Assembly (NCBI GenBank): GCA_951812585.1
Contig: OX638318.1
Span: forward strand, 24,819-88,818
Length of the DNA: 64,000 bases
Source: Rhodothermales bacterium
GTDB lineage: Bacteria; Bacteroidota; Rhodothermia; Rhodothermales; Bin80
Direction: 5' to 3'
The position numbers and the translations under genes are program-made. Below the pieces are notes generated by a model. The model worked only from the letters and a program-made list of their open reading frames with translations, was not told where the DNA came from and did no database searches. Position 1 is the first letter of the stretch. Each line of letters starts with the position of its first letter. Shown here piece after piece: positions 9,119-17,266 of this stretch.

Positions 9119-9617
9119 GTGGTGCTCGCGGCGCTGGTGCTCGCAGGCTGCGGCACAATTTCACCGGCGTTGAACACCGTGTCTGCCACCAGCGAACCGG
9201 CCGGTGCTGAAGTCAATATAGACGGACAAAACGAAGGTGCGACACCTACCGAGCTTACGCTGCCGCCGAAATGAGGTCAGCCACATCAACCTGGTCCACG
9301 AGGGATGTCCGGACGGGTTGTGCGTAGTGCGCCCTGCGCTGCGGCGTGTGGTGCTGGTGCTTGACTCACCCCTCAGTGCCGTGCCCTTGATCATCGACTT
9401 TGCCACAGGACACCTGTACAAGATGGACCGCGTGTCATGCCAGATCAGCCTGGTCGCTGAACAGCAGCGCCGAAGACCAAGCACAGGCACTCTTCGCTTC
9501 CGCGATTACTGCCCGAATGATTTTGGCCTGCGGGGCTGCGCTGCGCTTCAAGCACAGTCGCGCTTTCGGTCTGTCAGGCGCAAAGTCAACAAGCAAATCT
9601 CCAAAGCCGCCCGATAG
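9119..9617 (+). pseudogene. PEGA-domain lipoprotein, frameshifted
   Basis: One frame (GTG at 9119 or 9122) encodes a lipoprotein signal with lipobox LAGC. It continues into a PEGA-type segment (VSATSEPAGAEVNIDGQNEG, then TPTELTLPPK) and stops with TGA at 9272. The next frame (+1) picks up at once with HINLVHEGCPDG and a hydrophobic segment, VPLIIDFATGHLYKMD. That segment matches the usual C-terminal part of this lipoprotein family, where IVDAATGAMYKL-like motifs end the protein. One lost or gained base near 9271 therefore splits the gene. The tail after about 9460 no longer looks like the family and may carry another shift. Intact members are small envelope lipoproteins of unknown function. 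Confidence 0.65.
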
Positions 9618-9627
9618 CGGTGGCTGC

Positions 9628-9661
9628 AGCTGATCCCATTGCACAGCTGACCCCATTGCGC
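9628..9661. repeat. Tandem pair of 17-base repeats
   Basis: Two copies of a 17-base unit lie head to tail, at 9628-9644 (agctgatcccattgcac) and 9645-9661 (agctgaccccattgcgc), with 15 of 17 bases identical. They lie just after the decayed lipoprotein gene. Their role is unknown; they might be a remnant of a mobile-element end. Confidence 0.6.
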
Positions 9662-9771
9662 GATTGCAAGATTCGTTATGACCCGGTCATGGCGTGATAT
9701 CTGCTACAGTATGCCCAAGCGCTGCCCTATCGGCCATGGACGAGGCCTATGCCAGGGTAACAATTTCCGCT

Positions 9772-10944
9772 TCATCGCGCAGGTGGCATGGCGTCCACTG
9801 CGACTTGAGATGAAACGCCTGCCAGTGTCTCCTTGATAAGCATGTCCACGACGCCCTTGATCGCTTCGCCCTCGGAGGCTCCCGCCGCGATCGCGTCATT
9901 GTAGGCTTGGCGCTGCCAGTGCGCGCTGGTCCCGCGTCGCAGAATCGTCCGCGCATGGTTGACCTCCGCCAGGCAATCAAGGTGTTTTGCATCTTCAGTC
10001 AGAAGCGCCAACAACTCCTCGACCAGTTGCGGGTACGGCACCATCCGGCCGCGACCAAAATCCACGAGCGTGCCATCAATGCCGTACCGCTGCGCGCGCC
10101 AGCGGTTTTCGTAAATCAGCATGTTCGCGTAAGAACGCCAGCGCTGGTTGGAACGCCTGAGACGCCAGAGCATACGCAGCCAACAGAGATACAGGGCCGC
10201 AATGCAAACCGCATCCTCCAAACGCGTGCATATGTCTGACACGCGCATCTCCAACGTCGGAAAGCGCGCACTCGGCCTGATATCCCACCAGATCTTGGTG
10301 CTGTCCTCAATGACCTCAGCCTCGACGAGGATGTCCACATGCCGCTGGTACTCAGCATAACTGTCGAACGACTCCGGCAGCCCTGTGCGCGGTAACTCGT
10401 TCCAAACTGCGATACGATAGGACATCAAGCCCGTATCCGTGCCTTCCCAGAACGGCGACGAAGTGCTAAGCGCCAGCAGGTGCGGCAAGACATAGGTCGT
10501 CTGGTTCATCAGGTCGATGCGCAGATCGTCGTCTTCTATGGCAACATGGACATGCATGCCGCTGATGACCATGCGGCGAGCGACCACCTGCATGTTTTGC
10601 GCTAGTATCTCGTAGCGGTCGCGATTCGTGTGCCGCTGCGTGACATAGGAGGCATTCGGATGCGTGGAAGCTGCTATGATCGCGAGCCCATACTCATTGG
10701 CAACCCCCGCCACCGCGCGCCGCAGCCGGATCAACTCCTTGCGCGCCTCCTGCACCGTGTGACACACGCGTGTGCCAACCTCTATCTGCGACTGAAAAAA
10801 CTCCGGCGCAACCTGCCCTTCGATGATAACCTCCACTTCCTTGAGCAGGGTGTCTGGCGCCTCGCTGATGAGACGCCCGGTGTCCTGCTCAACCAGCAGG
10901 TACTCCTCCTCAATGCCAACCGTGAAGCTTGGTTCTCTGATCAT
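9772..10944 (-). CDS. Carboxylate-amine ligase, glutamate-cysteine ligase type 2 (YbdK-like)
   Basis: The 390 residues belong to the GCS2 family of ATP-dependent carboxylate-amine ligases. These can form gamma-glutamylcysteine, although the cellular substrate of YbdK-type enzymes is often unknown. Motifs seen are the N-terminal GIEEEYLLVEQDTG (glutamate and metal-binding acidic residues), STHPNA, GMHVHVAIED with the paired histidines, and the WWDIRPS block near residue 220. The length matches the family. The start (MIREPSFTVGIEEE) places the first motif where expected. The gene lies downstream of a class V aminotransferase on the same strand with a 35-base gap, so they may be co-transcribed. 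No glutathione synthetase is seen nearby. Confidence 0.9.
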   Translation of the reverse strand: MIREPSFTVGIEEEYLLVEQDTGRLISEAPDTLLKEVEVIIEGQVAPEFFQSQIEVGTRVCHTVQEARKELIRLRRAVAGVANEYGLAIIAASTHPNASYVTQRHTNRDRYEILAQNMQVVARRMVISGMHVHVAIEDDDLRIDLMNQTTYVLPHLLALSTSSPFWEGTDTGLMSYRIAVWNELPRTGLPESFDSYAEYQRHVDILVEAEVIEDSTKIWWDIRPSARFPTLEMRVSDICTRLEDAVCIAALYLCWLRMLWRLRRSNQRWRSYANMLIYENRWRAQRYGIDGTLVDFGRGRMVPYPQLVEELLALLTEDAKHLDCLAEVNHARTILRRGTSAHWQRQAYNDAIAAGASEGEAIKGVVDMLIKETLAGVSSQVAVDAMPPAR

Positions 10945-10979
10945 GCCGTTAGCGGCCTGCAGGTTTACAACAAGATATG

Positions 10980-12239
10980 CTAAACGATGCCGGCAAGCAC
11001 CTCAATCACCCGCTCAACCTCTTCCATCGTATTGTACACATGGGGGCATAGCCGCAAATGATCACCGCCGATGAGCGCGCCGCCGATGCTGTGCTGCTGG
11101 TACAACGATTCAAAGGCCTTTTCGTGGTCTACGCCCGGCAGGGCAAATACCACCATGCCACCGCTCAGCGCTGCCTGCGGTGGTGTCTTGAAGGTGGCCC
11201 CGCTGATGGTGTCCCGAATGCCTTGCTTCAGGGCCACTGCCAGCGCACGCGTGCGCGCTTCCGCAACGTCGCGGCCGATGATGTCCAAGAACTCCACCGT
11301 ACGCAAAAGCCCTACGATCATCGCGTCATCGCGCTGGCCGAGCGTTTCTAGCTTTTGGGCATCGTCAAACGCATCGTCCCATCCAACTCCTACCACCGCC
11401 GGCCACAGCTGCTTAGCGGACGCTTGCCGCACATATAGAATTCCGCCCTCCTTCGGGCCCATGAACCACTTGTGCGCGCTGCCCGTGAAAAAGTCGCAGC
11501 CCATCGCGTCAAGGTCTAGTGCGTGCGCCCCAAAGGTCTGTGCGCCGTCCACAAGCGTCAGGATGCCAAGCGTGCGTGCGCGTGCGCAAAGCGCCTTTGC
11601 AGGTAGCGCCACTCCTGTGATATTGGAGACATGCGAAAACGCCAACACGCGGGTCCGCTCCGTCAGGCGCTCTACAAACGGCACTATCAGATCAGGCGGG
11701 TCCGTGGGGGCCTCTGGCGTGCTTACGCGATGCACGGTGAAGCCACGCCTCTTCGCGCTTACATCCCACGCCACAGCGCAGGACGGATGATTCTGATCCC
11801 AGATCACCACCTCGTCGCCCGGGCCCAGGTCCAGCCCAGTGATTACTTGGTTGTTGCCCTCGGTGGTGTTGCGAACGATGGCAATCTCGCTTGGCCGGGC
11901 ACCCACATACCGCGCCAATGCGGCTCTGGCTTCGGCTGCCAAGCCCTTGAACTTTTCGCGGTTCTGCATAGACGCATCGGTGTCTATGTCGCGCGTATGC
12001 GCGACCACCGCCTCGCTTACGCTGTACGGCGACGGACACAGGTTGCCCGCATTCATGAGCGTGAAGCCACGTCGAATCGGAAACTGATCCCGCACCAGCC
12101 GCCAGTATGCCTCTTCATCGTCGCGAGCAGCCGCGCTATAAGGTGGAAGCATCGCAGCGGCGGCCATGCCCAACGTAGCGCGCTGCAGGAAACGCCGTCG
12201 AGACAGCGCGTGGGGTACCTGTCGTACGCTTAAAGACAT
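10980..12239 (-). CDS. Tat-exported class V PLP aminotransferase / cysteine desulfurase-like enzyme
   Basis: This is a 419-residue fold-type I PLP enzyme. The N-terminus carries a twin-arginine signal (SRRRFLQRATLGMAAAAML), so it is probably exported folded. Family motifs are present: NTTEGNNQV (phosphate binding), a conserved VDGAQTFGAHALD with the cofactor-binding aspartate, and GSAHKWFMGPKEGG with the Schiff-base lysine. The closest described relatives are class V enzymes of the isopenicillin-N epimerase / EgtE-like group, but the substrate cannot be inferred. It is divergent from pyrF across 120 bases. A Tat-exported member of this group is unusual but known in this phylum. Confidence 0.88.
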   Translation of the reverse strand: MSLSVRQVPHALSRRRFLQRATLGMAAAAMLPPYSAAARDDEEAYWRLVRDQFPIRRGFTLMNAGNLCPSPYSVSEAVVAHTRDIDTDASMQNREKFKGLAAEARAALARYVGARPSEIAIVRNTTEGNNQVITGLDLGPGDEVVIWDQNHPSCAVAWDVSAKRRGFTVHRVSTPEAPTDPPDLIVPFVERLTERTRVLAFSHVSNITGVALPAKALCARARTLGILTLVDGAQTFGAHALDLDAMGCDFFTGSAHKWFMGPKEGGILYVRQASAKQLWPAVVGVGWDDAFDDAQKLETLGQRDDAMIVGLLRTVEFLDIIGRDVAEARTRALAVALKQGIRDTISGATFKTPPQAALSGGMVVFALPGVDHEKAFESLYQQHSIGGALIGGDHLRLCPHVYNTMEEVERVIEVLAGIV

Positions 12240-12358
12240 AGCTTATGTCGTTTGATTGCTATAATCTACAATGCGGCGATGTTGCGCGGGTGGACTTGAA
12301 CACCATGTGACTGGCGTACCTTCCCTGCGCGCCAGTCTAATTGTAATTAATTTGTGGC

Positions 12359-13183
12359 ATGACCCGATTCAGCGAGCGGCTCCTCGAGGCGCAGCGCGCC
12401 AGGAAATCTGTCCTGTGCGTAGGGCTTGATCCGGATGTGCAGCAGATGCCGAAGCACCTGCAAGCATCGCAGTCCCCAGCGAAAAGCATCAAGCACTTTA
12501 ACGAAGGTATTATCCAGGCCACAGCACCCTTTGCGTGCGCCTTCAAGCTGAATTTTGCATTCTACGAAGCGTTGGGGGCGGGCGGCCATGAAGTGCTTCG
12601 GCATACCCTGGACTGCATACCGGAGGGCCTGATCACGATTGCGGACGCCAAGCGCGGAGACATAGGCAACTCCGCACGCCAGTATGCGCACGCGATCCTG
12701 GGCGAATTGGGCTTTGATGCCTGCACGGTTGCGCCCTACATGGGGCATGATGCCGTTCTGCCGTTCTTGCAATACGAAGGCAGGGCCGCCTTTGTGCTGA
12801 CACGTACGTCCAACGCGAGTGCGAAGGATTTTCAGGAGGTGCCCTACCAGTCGGAGCCACTGTTTCATCTGGTAGCCCGTCACGTCAACAGGTGGAACGA
12901 GGCCAGTGCAGGGACTGCAGGCCTTGTGGTGGGTGCCACCAGTCCTTCAGCGCTGCGATCACTGCGCGAACTCTGTCCTACGCTACCGTTCCTCATCCCA
13001 GGCATCGGCGCACAGGGCGGTGCACCGGGCGACATCGCACCGGCAGCCATGGGACCTGTAATTGTCAGCAGCAGCCGCGCCATACTCTACGCCTCGAATG
13101 GAACAGACTTTGCCGACCGCGCGGCCCAGGCTGCGCGCCATACGCGCAACCTTTTGACTTCGTACGTATCCGCTACATGCTGA
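12359..13183 (+). CDS. pyrF: Orotidine 5'-phosphate decarboxylase (type 2)
   Basis: This enzyme decarboxylates OMP to UMP, the last step of de novo pyrimidine synthesis. It has 274 residues, the length of the type 2 (actinobacterial/Bacteroidota) family. It shows the N-terminal SVLCVGLDPD block, the catalytic ADAKRGDIGNSA motif with Lys-Asp (about residues 95-105), TVAPYMGHDAV, and the phosphate-binding PGIGAQGG near the C-terminus. No Shine-Dalgarno is visible before the ATG, as is common in this lineage. A TATAAT hexamer lies at 12260-12265 in the divergent region. pyrE lies far away at 50.4 kb, so the pathway genes are scattered. Confidence 0.96.
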   Translation: MTRFSERLLEAQRARKSVLCVGLDPDVQQMPKHLQASQSPAKSIKHFNEGIIQATAPFACAFKLNFAFYEALGAGGHEVLRHTLDCIPEGLITIADAKRGDIGNSARQYAHAILGELGFDACTVAPYMGHDAVLPFLQYEGRAAFVLTRTSNASAKDFQEVPYQSEPLFHLVARHVNRWNEASAGTAGLVVGATSPSALRSLRELCPTLPFLIPGIGAQGGAPGDIAPAAMGPVIVSSSRAILYASNGTDFADRAAQAARHTRNLLTSYVSATC

Positions 13184-13518
13184 TTCGCGTTGTTCGGATA
13201 ACGCTTCGGCCCGATGCCGTAGACGCATTCAAGACACTCTTTGATGCGGTCAGCGGGCAGATACGAGGCTTTCAGGGCTGTCAGCATCTGGAGCTTTGGC
13301 AGGATCTCGACGCTCCACATATCATCACCTCGTACAGTCACTGGGAGAGCGCGCGGGCGCTTGCTGACTACCGCCAGAGCGATCTCTTCAAAGAGACCTG
13401 GGACAAGGTCAAGCCGCTTTTTGGCGCACCCGCGAAAGCGTTCAGTGCCGCACGCACCCGAGTCGCGAAAGCCCCTGGGCCGCCCAGCGGCAGCGCACCG
13501 CCGCGTCAGATATCATAG
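13177..13518 (+). CDS. ABM-domain (dimeric alpha-beta barrel) protein
   Basis: The ATG at 13177 overlaps the pyrF stop by 7 bases. The 113-residue product begins MLIRVVRITLRPDAVDAF. It continues with a short ferredoxin-like alpha+beta barrel of the antibiotic biosynthesis monooxygenase (ABM) type, including HLELWQDLDAPHIITSYSHWES, the usual second strand and W-S motif. The last 25 residues are basic and proline-rich and may be a disordered tail. Family members include quinol monooxygenases and heme-degrading enzymes, but many have no known activity. Translational coupling with pyrF is suggested by the overlap and is probably incidental to function. Confidence 0.8.
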   Translation: MLIRVVRITLRPDAVDAFKTLFDAVSGQIRGFQGCQHLELWQDLDAPHIITSYSHWESARALADYRQSDLFKETWDKVKPLFGAPAKAFSAARTRVAKAPGPPSGSAPPRQIS

Positions 13519-13569
13519 CAGCGGCCATGGCTGGGAAGCGGCTGATGTTCAAATGCTGACTGCTGAGTA

Positions 13570-14400
13570 ATGCACCAACTGAAGCGAATTGCACCGGCCA
13601 CAAACGGCGAGGCACTGGACCAGTACTTCACCAAGCCGGCGATCGTGCGCCGTTGCCTTGAAAATCTGGGCAGCCTGCACCGCTTTGATCTCGTCATTGA
13701 ACCGTCCGCAGGAGGTGGAGCATTTCTGGAAGCAATCGATCACAAAAACAAAATTGGGCTTGATATAGACCCGAAGCACGCGGATGTCATTAAGGCTGAC
13801 TGGTTCACGTATGAAGTGTCGGACGCGTTCAGCAACGTGCTCGTCGTAGGCAATCCGCCGTATGGACAGTATCACAAACTGTCGTCTGCCTTCATTCGCA
13901 GGGCGATGTCATTCGACAACGTCCAGACGGTTGCCTTCATACTCCCGAACGTATACCGCAAGCACACGCGGCAGCACATCATCCCACGTTATTGGCGCAT
14001 TGCGTCTATCACAGACTTGGGGCGCGATGGCTTCACGCTGAACGGCCAGGACTACCATGTTCCGACGAGTTTCTTTGTGCTGGATAGATCGCCTGGCACG
14101 GACTTGCGTGCACGACCACCAGCCAAGATCACGGGCACGCGTGATTTCGACTTTGCCAAACCAGACGATTTTGATGTGTTCGTATTCGGGGCGTCGCCGA
14201 AGCGGATAATCACGAATCCCACGCCAAACAACAGGGGGCACTACCTGAAAGCCAAGGTGCCCGTTTCCACATTGGTTGAACGGATCAAAAGCGTGGTTTG
14301 GAAGGGTAATTCGTGCGCGAATGGAGGTGTATACTGGTTGACAAAGTTTGAATTCGTCGAACAATATCGCGCGCACCATGAGAATTCTATCGGTGCATAG
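13570..14400 (+). CDS. DNA adenine methyltransferase-like protein (N6-MTase)
   Basis: This is a SAM-dependent methyltransferase of 276 residues. Motif I is VIEPSAGGGAFLEAI (about residues 43-57). The catalytic motif IV is GNPPYGQY (about 93-100), which is diagnostic of N6-adenine (or N4-cytosine) DNA methylases. The N-terminus NGEALDQYFTKPAIVRR matches the QYFTP-like block of this group. No restriction enzyme or specificity subunit is adjacent, so it would be an orphan methylase. Base composition looks more AT-rich than in its neighbours, which hints at horizontal transfer. The target recognition region (residues about 150-276) is not recognised. It converges on the next gene across a hairpin. 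Confidence 0.8.
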   Translation: MHQLKRIAPATNGEALDQYFTKPAIVRRCLENLGSLHRFDLVIEPSAGGGAFLEAIDHKNKIGLDIDPKHADVIKADWFTYEVSDAFSNVLVVGNPPYGQYHKLSSAFIRRAMSFDNVQTVAFILPNVYRKHTRQHIIPRYWRIASITDLGRDGFTLNGQDYHVPTSFFVLDRSPGTDLRARPPAKITGTRDFDFAKPDDFDVFVFGASPKRIITNPTPNNRGHYLKAKVPVSTLVERIKSVVWKGNSCANGGVYWLTKFEFVEQYRAHHENSIGA

Positions 14401-14481
14401 CGTCTTCGAGACACATTTTCGTCGAGACACATTCTTGAGTTCCCAGGATGCACCTTGGGTCAACCTGAATCGCGTCGTCCC

Positions 14482-14518
14482 GGCTTATAGCAGCGCACAG
14501 CGAGGGGTGCTATAAGCC
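14482..14518. terminator. Perfect 11-base inverted repeat between convergent genes
   Basis: ggcttatagca (14482-14492) and tgctataagcc (14508-14518) form an 11-base perfect stem with a 15-base loop. They lie midway between the ends of the methylase (+) and the TonB receptor (-). There is no T-run, so a bidirectional terminator is likely but not certain. Confidence 0.5.
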
Positions 14519-14589
14519 ATCAATAGGCTGCCAAGCGTTAAAGTACGTCAGTACTGCGCTGTGCATGGCACCAGCGCCGCGGGTGCTGC

Positions 14590-16635
14590 CTAGAAGGATA
14601 CCTGCATGCCGGCATGAAACTCTCGACCCGGCCCCGGCAGGCCGAGCTGCGGCAGCGTCACGGTGTCAGTGGCGTTATTGACGCGCGCAAAAGCCTCCGC
14701 TGCCCACCGGTCAAGAATAAACAGATAGCCTACCCGTGCATTCATGACGTTGGATCTCGGTAGAGGTGTCAGCGCACCCGAATCCAGCATGCCGTAGGCC
14801 GTACCTGTCAGCACATACTCCAAAAGGAGAGAAAACCCCACAGGACTCGTGTAGCTGGAAGCACACTGGCCGAGCACAGAAGGCTTCTCGGTAAGGCGCG
14901 TCGACCGCCCATTCAAGGTGCGGGCACGCGCATGCAACGTCATGATGTTGCACCGCAGCGAAATGCCCGCAGCCGGCCGCGTGGCAACCGTAGACTCCAG
15001 CCCAATCACACTGCTTCCCTGGAGGTTGACGCGCTGCCGGCGCGGCTTGTCCTCCCCCGCCCGGTGCACCAGACGCTGATCAATGGTGTCATAGGTGCGA
15101 TTGAAAAACCCTACGACCTCAGCCGTAATCGCCTCGCGCTCCACCTCCACACCCGCTTCGGCCAGCAGCGCATGTTCCGGGCCCAGGTCGGGATTGACCA
15201 GAAAACGGCCCAGCGCCTCCCCAAAAAGCTCCCGCATCGTCGGAAACCGCACCTTGCGCCCAACCGCCACACGTGCCCGGACGCCCGGACGGGCCTCGGT
15301 CGATACGCCCGACACAATGCTGTAGGCCAGATTGGGCGGCTGGGACGGCTTGTCACCCGTCTCCGGCGTAGCCACGCCATCCAGACTGGCACCCAACGTG
15401 ATGGCCACGCGGCCGGACCAGGCATACTCCGCACCCGCACTGAATACCTGCTGTCGAAACGCGCGCTCCAGTTGCACGTCGCTGCTTTCCTCAAAAGCTT
15501 TGTCAAGCTGCTTATGCCTTGACGACAACGCGCTGAGCGCAGCCGTGATGGCCCCCGGGCCTATCGGCACATACAGCGATAACCGCGTGCCCTGCGTGAA
15601 GTCGTCGTCCTCCTGCGTTTCGCCGAGCGTAGCGTATTCGATGCTCTTATACTGATTGATCGTCTGATCAAAGAGGCTGGTCCATAGTGCGCCGCGCAGC
15701 GTCGCGCCGCGCCGCCCCAAGGGCAGAAGGCCACTCACAATGAAGCTGGACGCGTGCCACGCCGGGTAGCGCCAGTACCGCACACGGGCCGTCTCAGGAT
15801 CATGATGCCCCTCTGGAGCGATGCCCTTCTCGCCGGAGAGGATCAGGGCCGACAGCCCTATGCGCGCTCCCGCTGCTGAGTGGAAGGAAACCTGTCCGTA
15901 ATTGGAGAAGATCCGGCGGTGCGTATTGGTACGCCTCGTTTCGTCCTCTTGACCGAACGGCAACGCAGTCCCCGCAGGCATGCCGATGCCATCGCGCTTC
16001 GAATACCCGCTGAAGAGCGCAAAGCCCAGCCGCTCGCTGCGCCGCAAGTAATAGGCGCGCACCTGCGCCGCGCCATAGGATCCACCTACGGCGGCCGCAT
16101 GCGCGTATCGGCCCGGGCGATCCAGCTGGCGCGAGGTCAAATTAAGCGCGCCGCCTATCACGTTGGTACCGTACACCACAGGCGGCGGTCCTTTGACTAC
16201 CGTAATCTCGCCGACCATCTCGGCGGGCACCAGGCTCAGGTCAATGCGGTTGTCCCAAGGAACGTTCAAAAGCGCGCCATCAAAGAAGACAGCCACTTGG
16301 CGCTCACCCGCGCCCCGCAAATAAACCAGGGTCTCTCCGCGCGAATTGGTCTGGAGATGCGCCCCGGGCACATGGCGCAATACGCGGTCAATAGAGGCCG
16401 CATCCGATTGTGCAATCGCGGCCAGACCCACGCGCTGTATCGTCGCGGCGTTGCGCCTCTGCGACTGCACCGAGTCGGGACCCACCACGATCTCGCCCAG
16501 TTCGTAATGCGCCAGGGAGTCCTGGGTTTGCGCCCAGCTCAATCCTGCTACATTGCCAAGCAATAGCGCACAGAGCCCCAAAAGACGTCCTGTTGATCGC
16601 GCCCTGCGCCCGGTGCGGCAGCACCATAAAATCAC
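14590..16635 (-). CDS. TonB-dependent receptor (vitamin/metal type)
   Basis: The 681-residue outer-membrane receptor starts with GTG overlapping the stop of the upstream lipoprotein gene. It has a signal peptide (ending LSWAQ) and a TonB-box-like segment, then a plug. The plug contains IDRVLRHVPGAHLQTNSRGETLVYLRGAGERQVAVFFDG (split by family conservation) and VVKGPPPVVYGTNVIGGALNL. A barrel follows, with the final strand ending GREFHAGMQVSF (terminal Phe). It lacks the carboxypeptidase-like domain of the receptor at 5.6 kb, so it resembles BtuB/FhuA-type siderophore, vitamin or metal receptors. The substrate is unknown. It is probably co-transcribed with the upstream lipoprotein. Confidence 0.92.
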   Translation of the reverse strand: MILWCCRTGRRARSTGRLLGLCALLLGNVAGLSWAQTQDSLAHYELGEIVVGPDSVQSQRRNAATIQRVGLAAIAQSDAASIDRVLRHVPGAHLQTNSRGETLVYLRGAGERQVAVFFDGALLNVPWDNRIDLSLVPAEMVGEITVVKGPPPVVYGTNVIGGALNLTSRQLDRPGRYAHAAAVGGSYGAAQVRAYYLRRSERLGFALFSGYSKRDGIGMPAGTALPFGQEDETRRTNTHRRIFSNYGQVSFHSAAGARIGLSALILSGEKGIAPEGHHDPETARVRYWRYPAWHASSFIVSGLLPLGRRGATLRGALWTSLFDQTINQYKSIEYATLGETQEDDDFTQGTRLSLYVPIGPGAITAALSALSSRHKQLDKAFEESSDVQLERAFRQQVFSAGAEYAWSGRVAITLGASLDGVATPETGDKPSQPPNLAYSIVSGVSTEARPGVRARVAVGRKVRFPTMRELFGEALGRFLVNPDLGPEHALLAEAGVEVEREAITAEVVGFFNRTYDTIDQRLVHRAGEDKPRRQRVNLQGSSVIGLESTVATRPAAGISLRCNIMTLHARARTLNGRSTRLTEKPSVLGQCASSYTSPVGFSLLLEYVLTGTAYGMLDSGALTPLPRSNVMNARVGYLFILDRWAAEAFARVNNATDTVTLPQLGLPGPGREFHAGMQVSF

Positions 16636-17201
16636 TATGACTCGGCTCCGATGTTGGCCAGAATGTCACTCAGTTCCTGGTGCTGCGCGTCGTACTCGAG
16701 CTGACGATAGTATGGAGGCACAACCTGGTAACGGCCCCTCCCTTGCGGGACTGCCAAAGATGCGCCATTGACGAAGGCTTGCAGATCGCTTCGCAAGGAT
16801 TCATAGCGGGCCATCAGCACACCCCGCTCCGCAACCATGGCACCATATTCGCGATGCAGACTGCGATAGCGGTCGCTCCCGATCCATCGGATCAGCACAT
16901 TGTTGCGCAAAAAGCCGCTTCCCTCCTGGGCCGCTGCGGCCCGATCCGCGTGCATAGTCGCCATGACATCATAGTCGTTTGCCAAAGCGACCAGCCGCTC
17001 GGCAAACGGAGCCAGGGCCTCGTCCTCGGATGCCAGGACATCCAGCGCGGCGGCGCTATTCTGCACGCCATCGCGCACGGCTGCCAGCGCCGCCGCCTCC
17101 TGCACAATACTGGCTTCCAACGCCTGCACGCTGGCGTCGTTGCCGTACATACGGCATCCCGCTGCCGCAAGCAGCAGCGCAACTATGGCATAAACTCTCA
17201 T
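16635..17201 (-). CDS. Small lipoprotein of unknown function
   Basis: The ATG at 17201 (MRVYAIVALLLAAAGCRMYG) is chosen over an upstream in-frame start at 17237 because it begins a good lipoprotein signal with lipobox AAAGC. The 188-residue product is mainly alpha-helical and alanine-rich (about residues 20-100), suggesting a coiled-coil or helical bundle. It ends in a hydrophilic tail containing YYRQLEYDAQHQEL. No known domain is recognised. Its stop overlaps the start of the TonB receptor gene, so a role in the same outer-membrane uptake unit is plausible but inferred. Confidence 0.65.
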   Translation of the reverse strand: MRVYAIVALLLAAAGCRMYGNDASVQALEASIVQEAAALAAVRDGVQNSAAALDVLASEDEALAPFAERLVALANDYDVMATMHADRAAAAQEGSGFLRNNVLIRWIGSDRYRSLHREYGAMVAERGVLMARYESLRSDLQAFVNGASLAVPQGRGRYQVVPPYYRQLEYDAQHQELSDILANIGAES

Positions 17202-17266
17202 CAGCTCTTGGAGATTAAGCGCAGCACTCCACCGCAAAACTACTGCGAAAACCGTGCCAACGCTGT

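Noticed and set aside
9832..10944. Small + strand frames inside the YbdK-type ligase gene
   Set aside because: They lie opposite a strongly conserved gene and have no motifs of their own.
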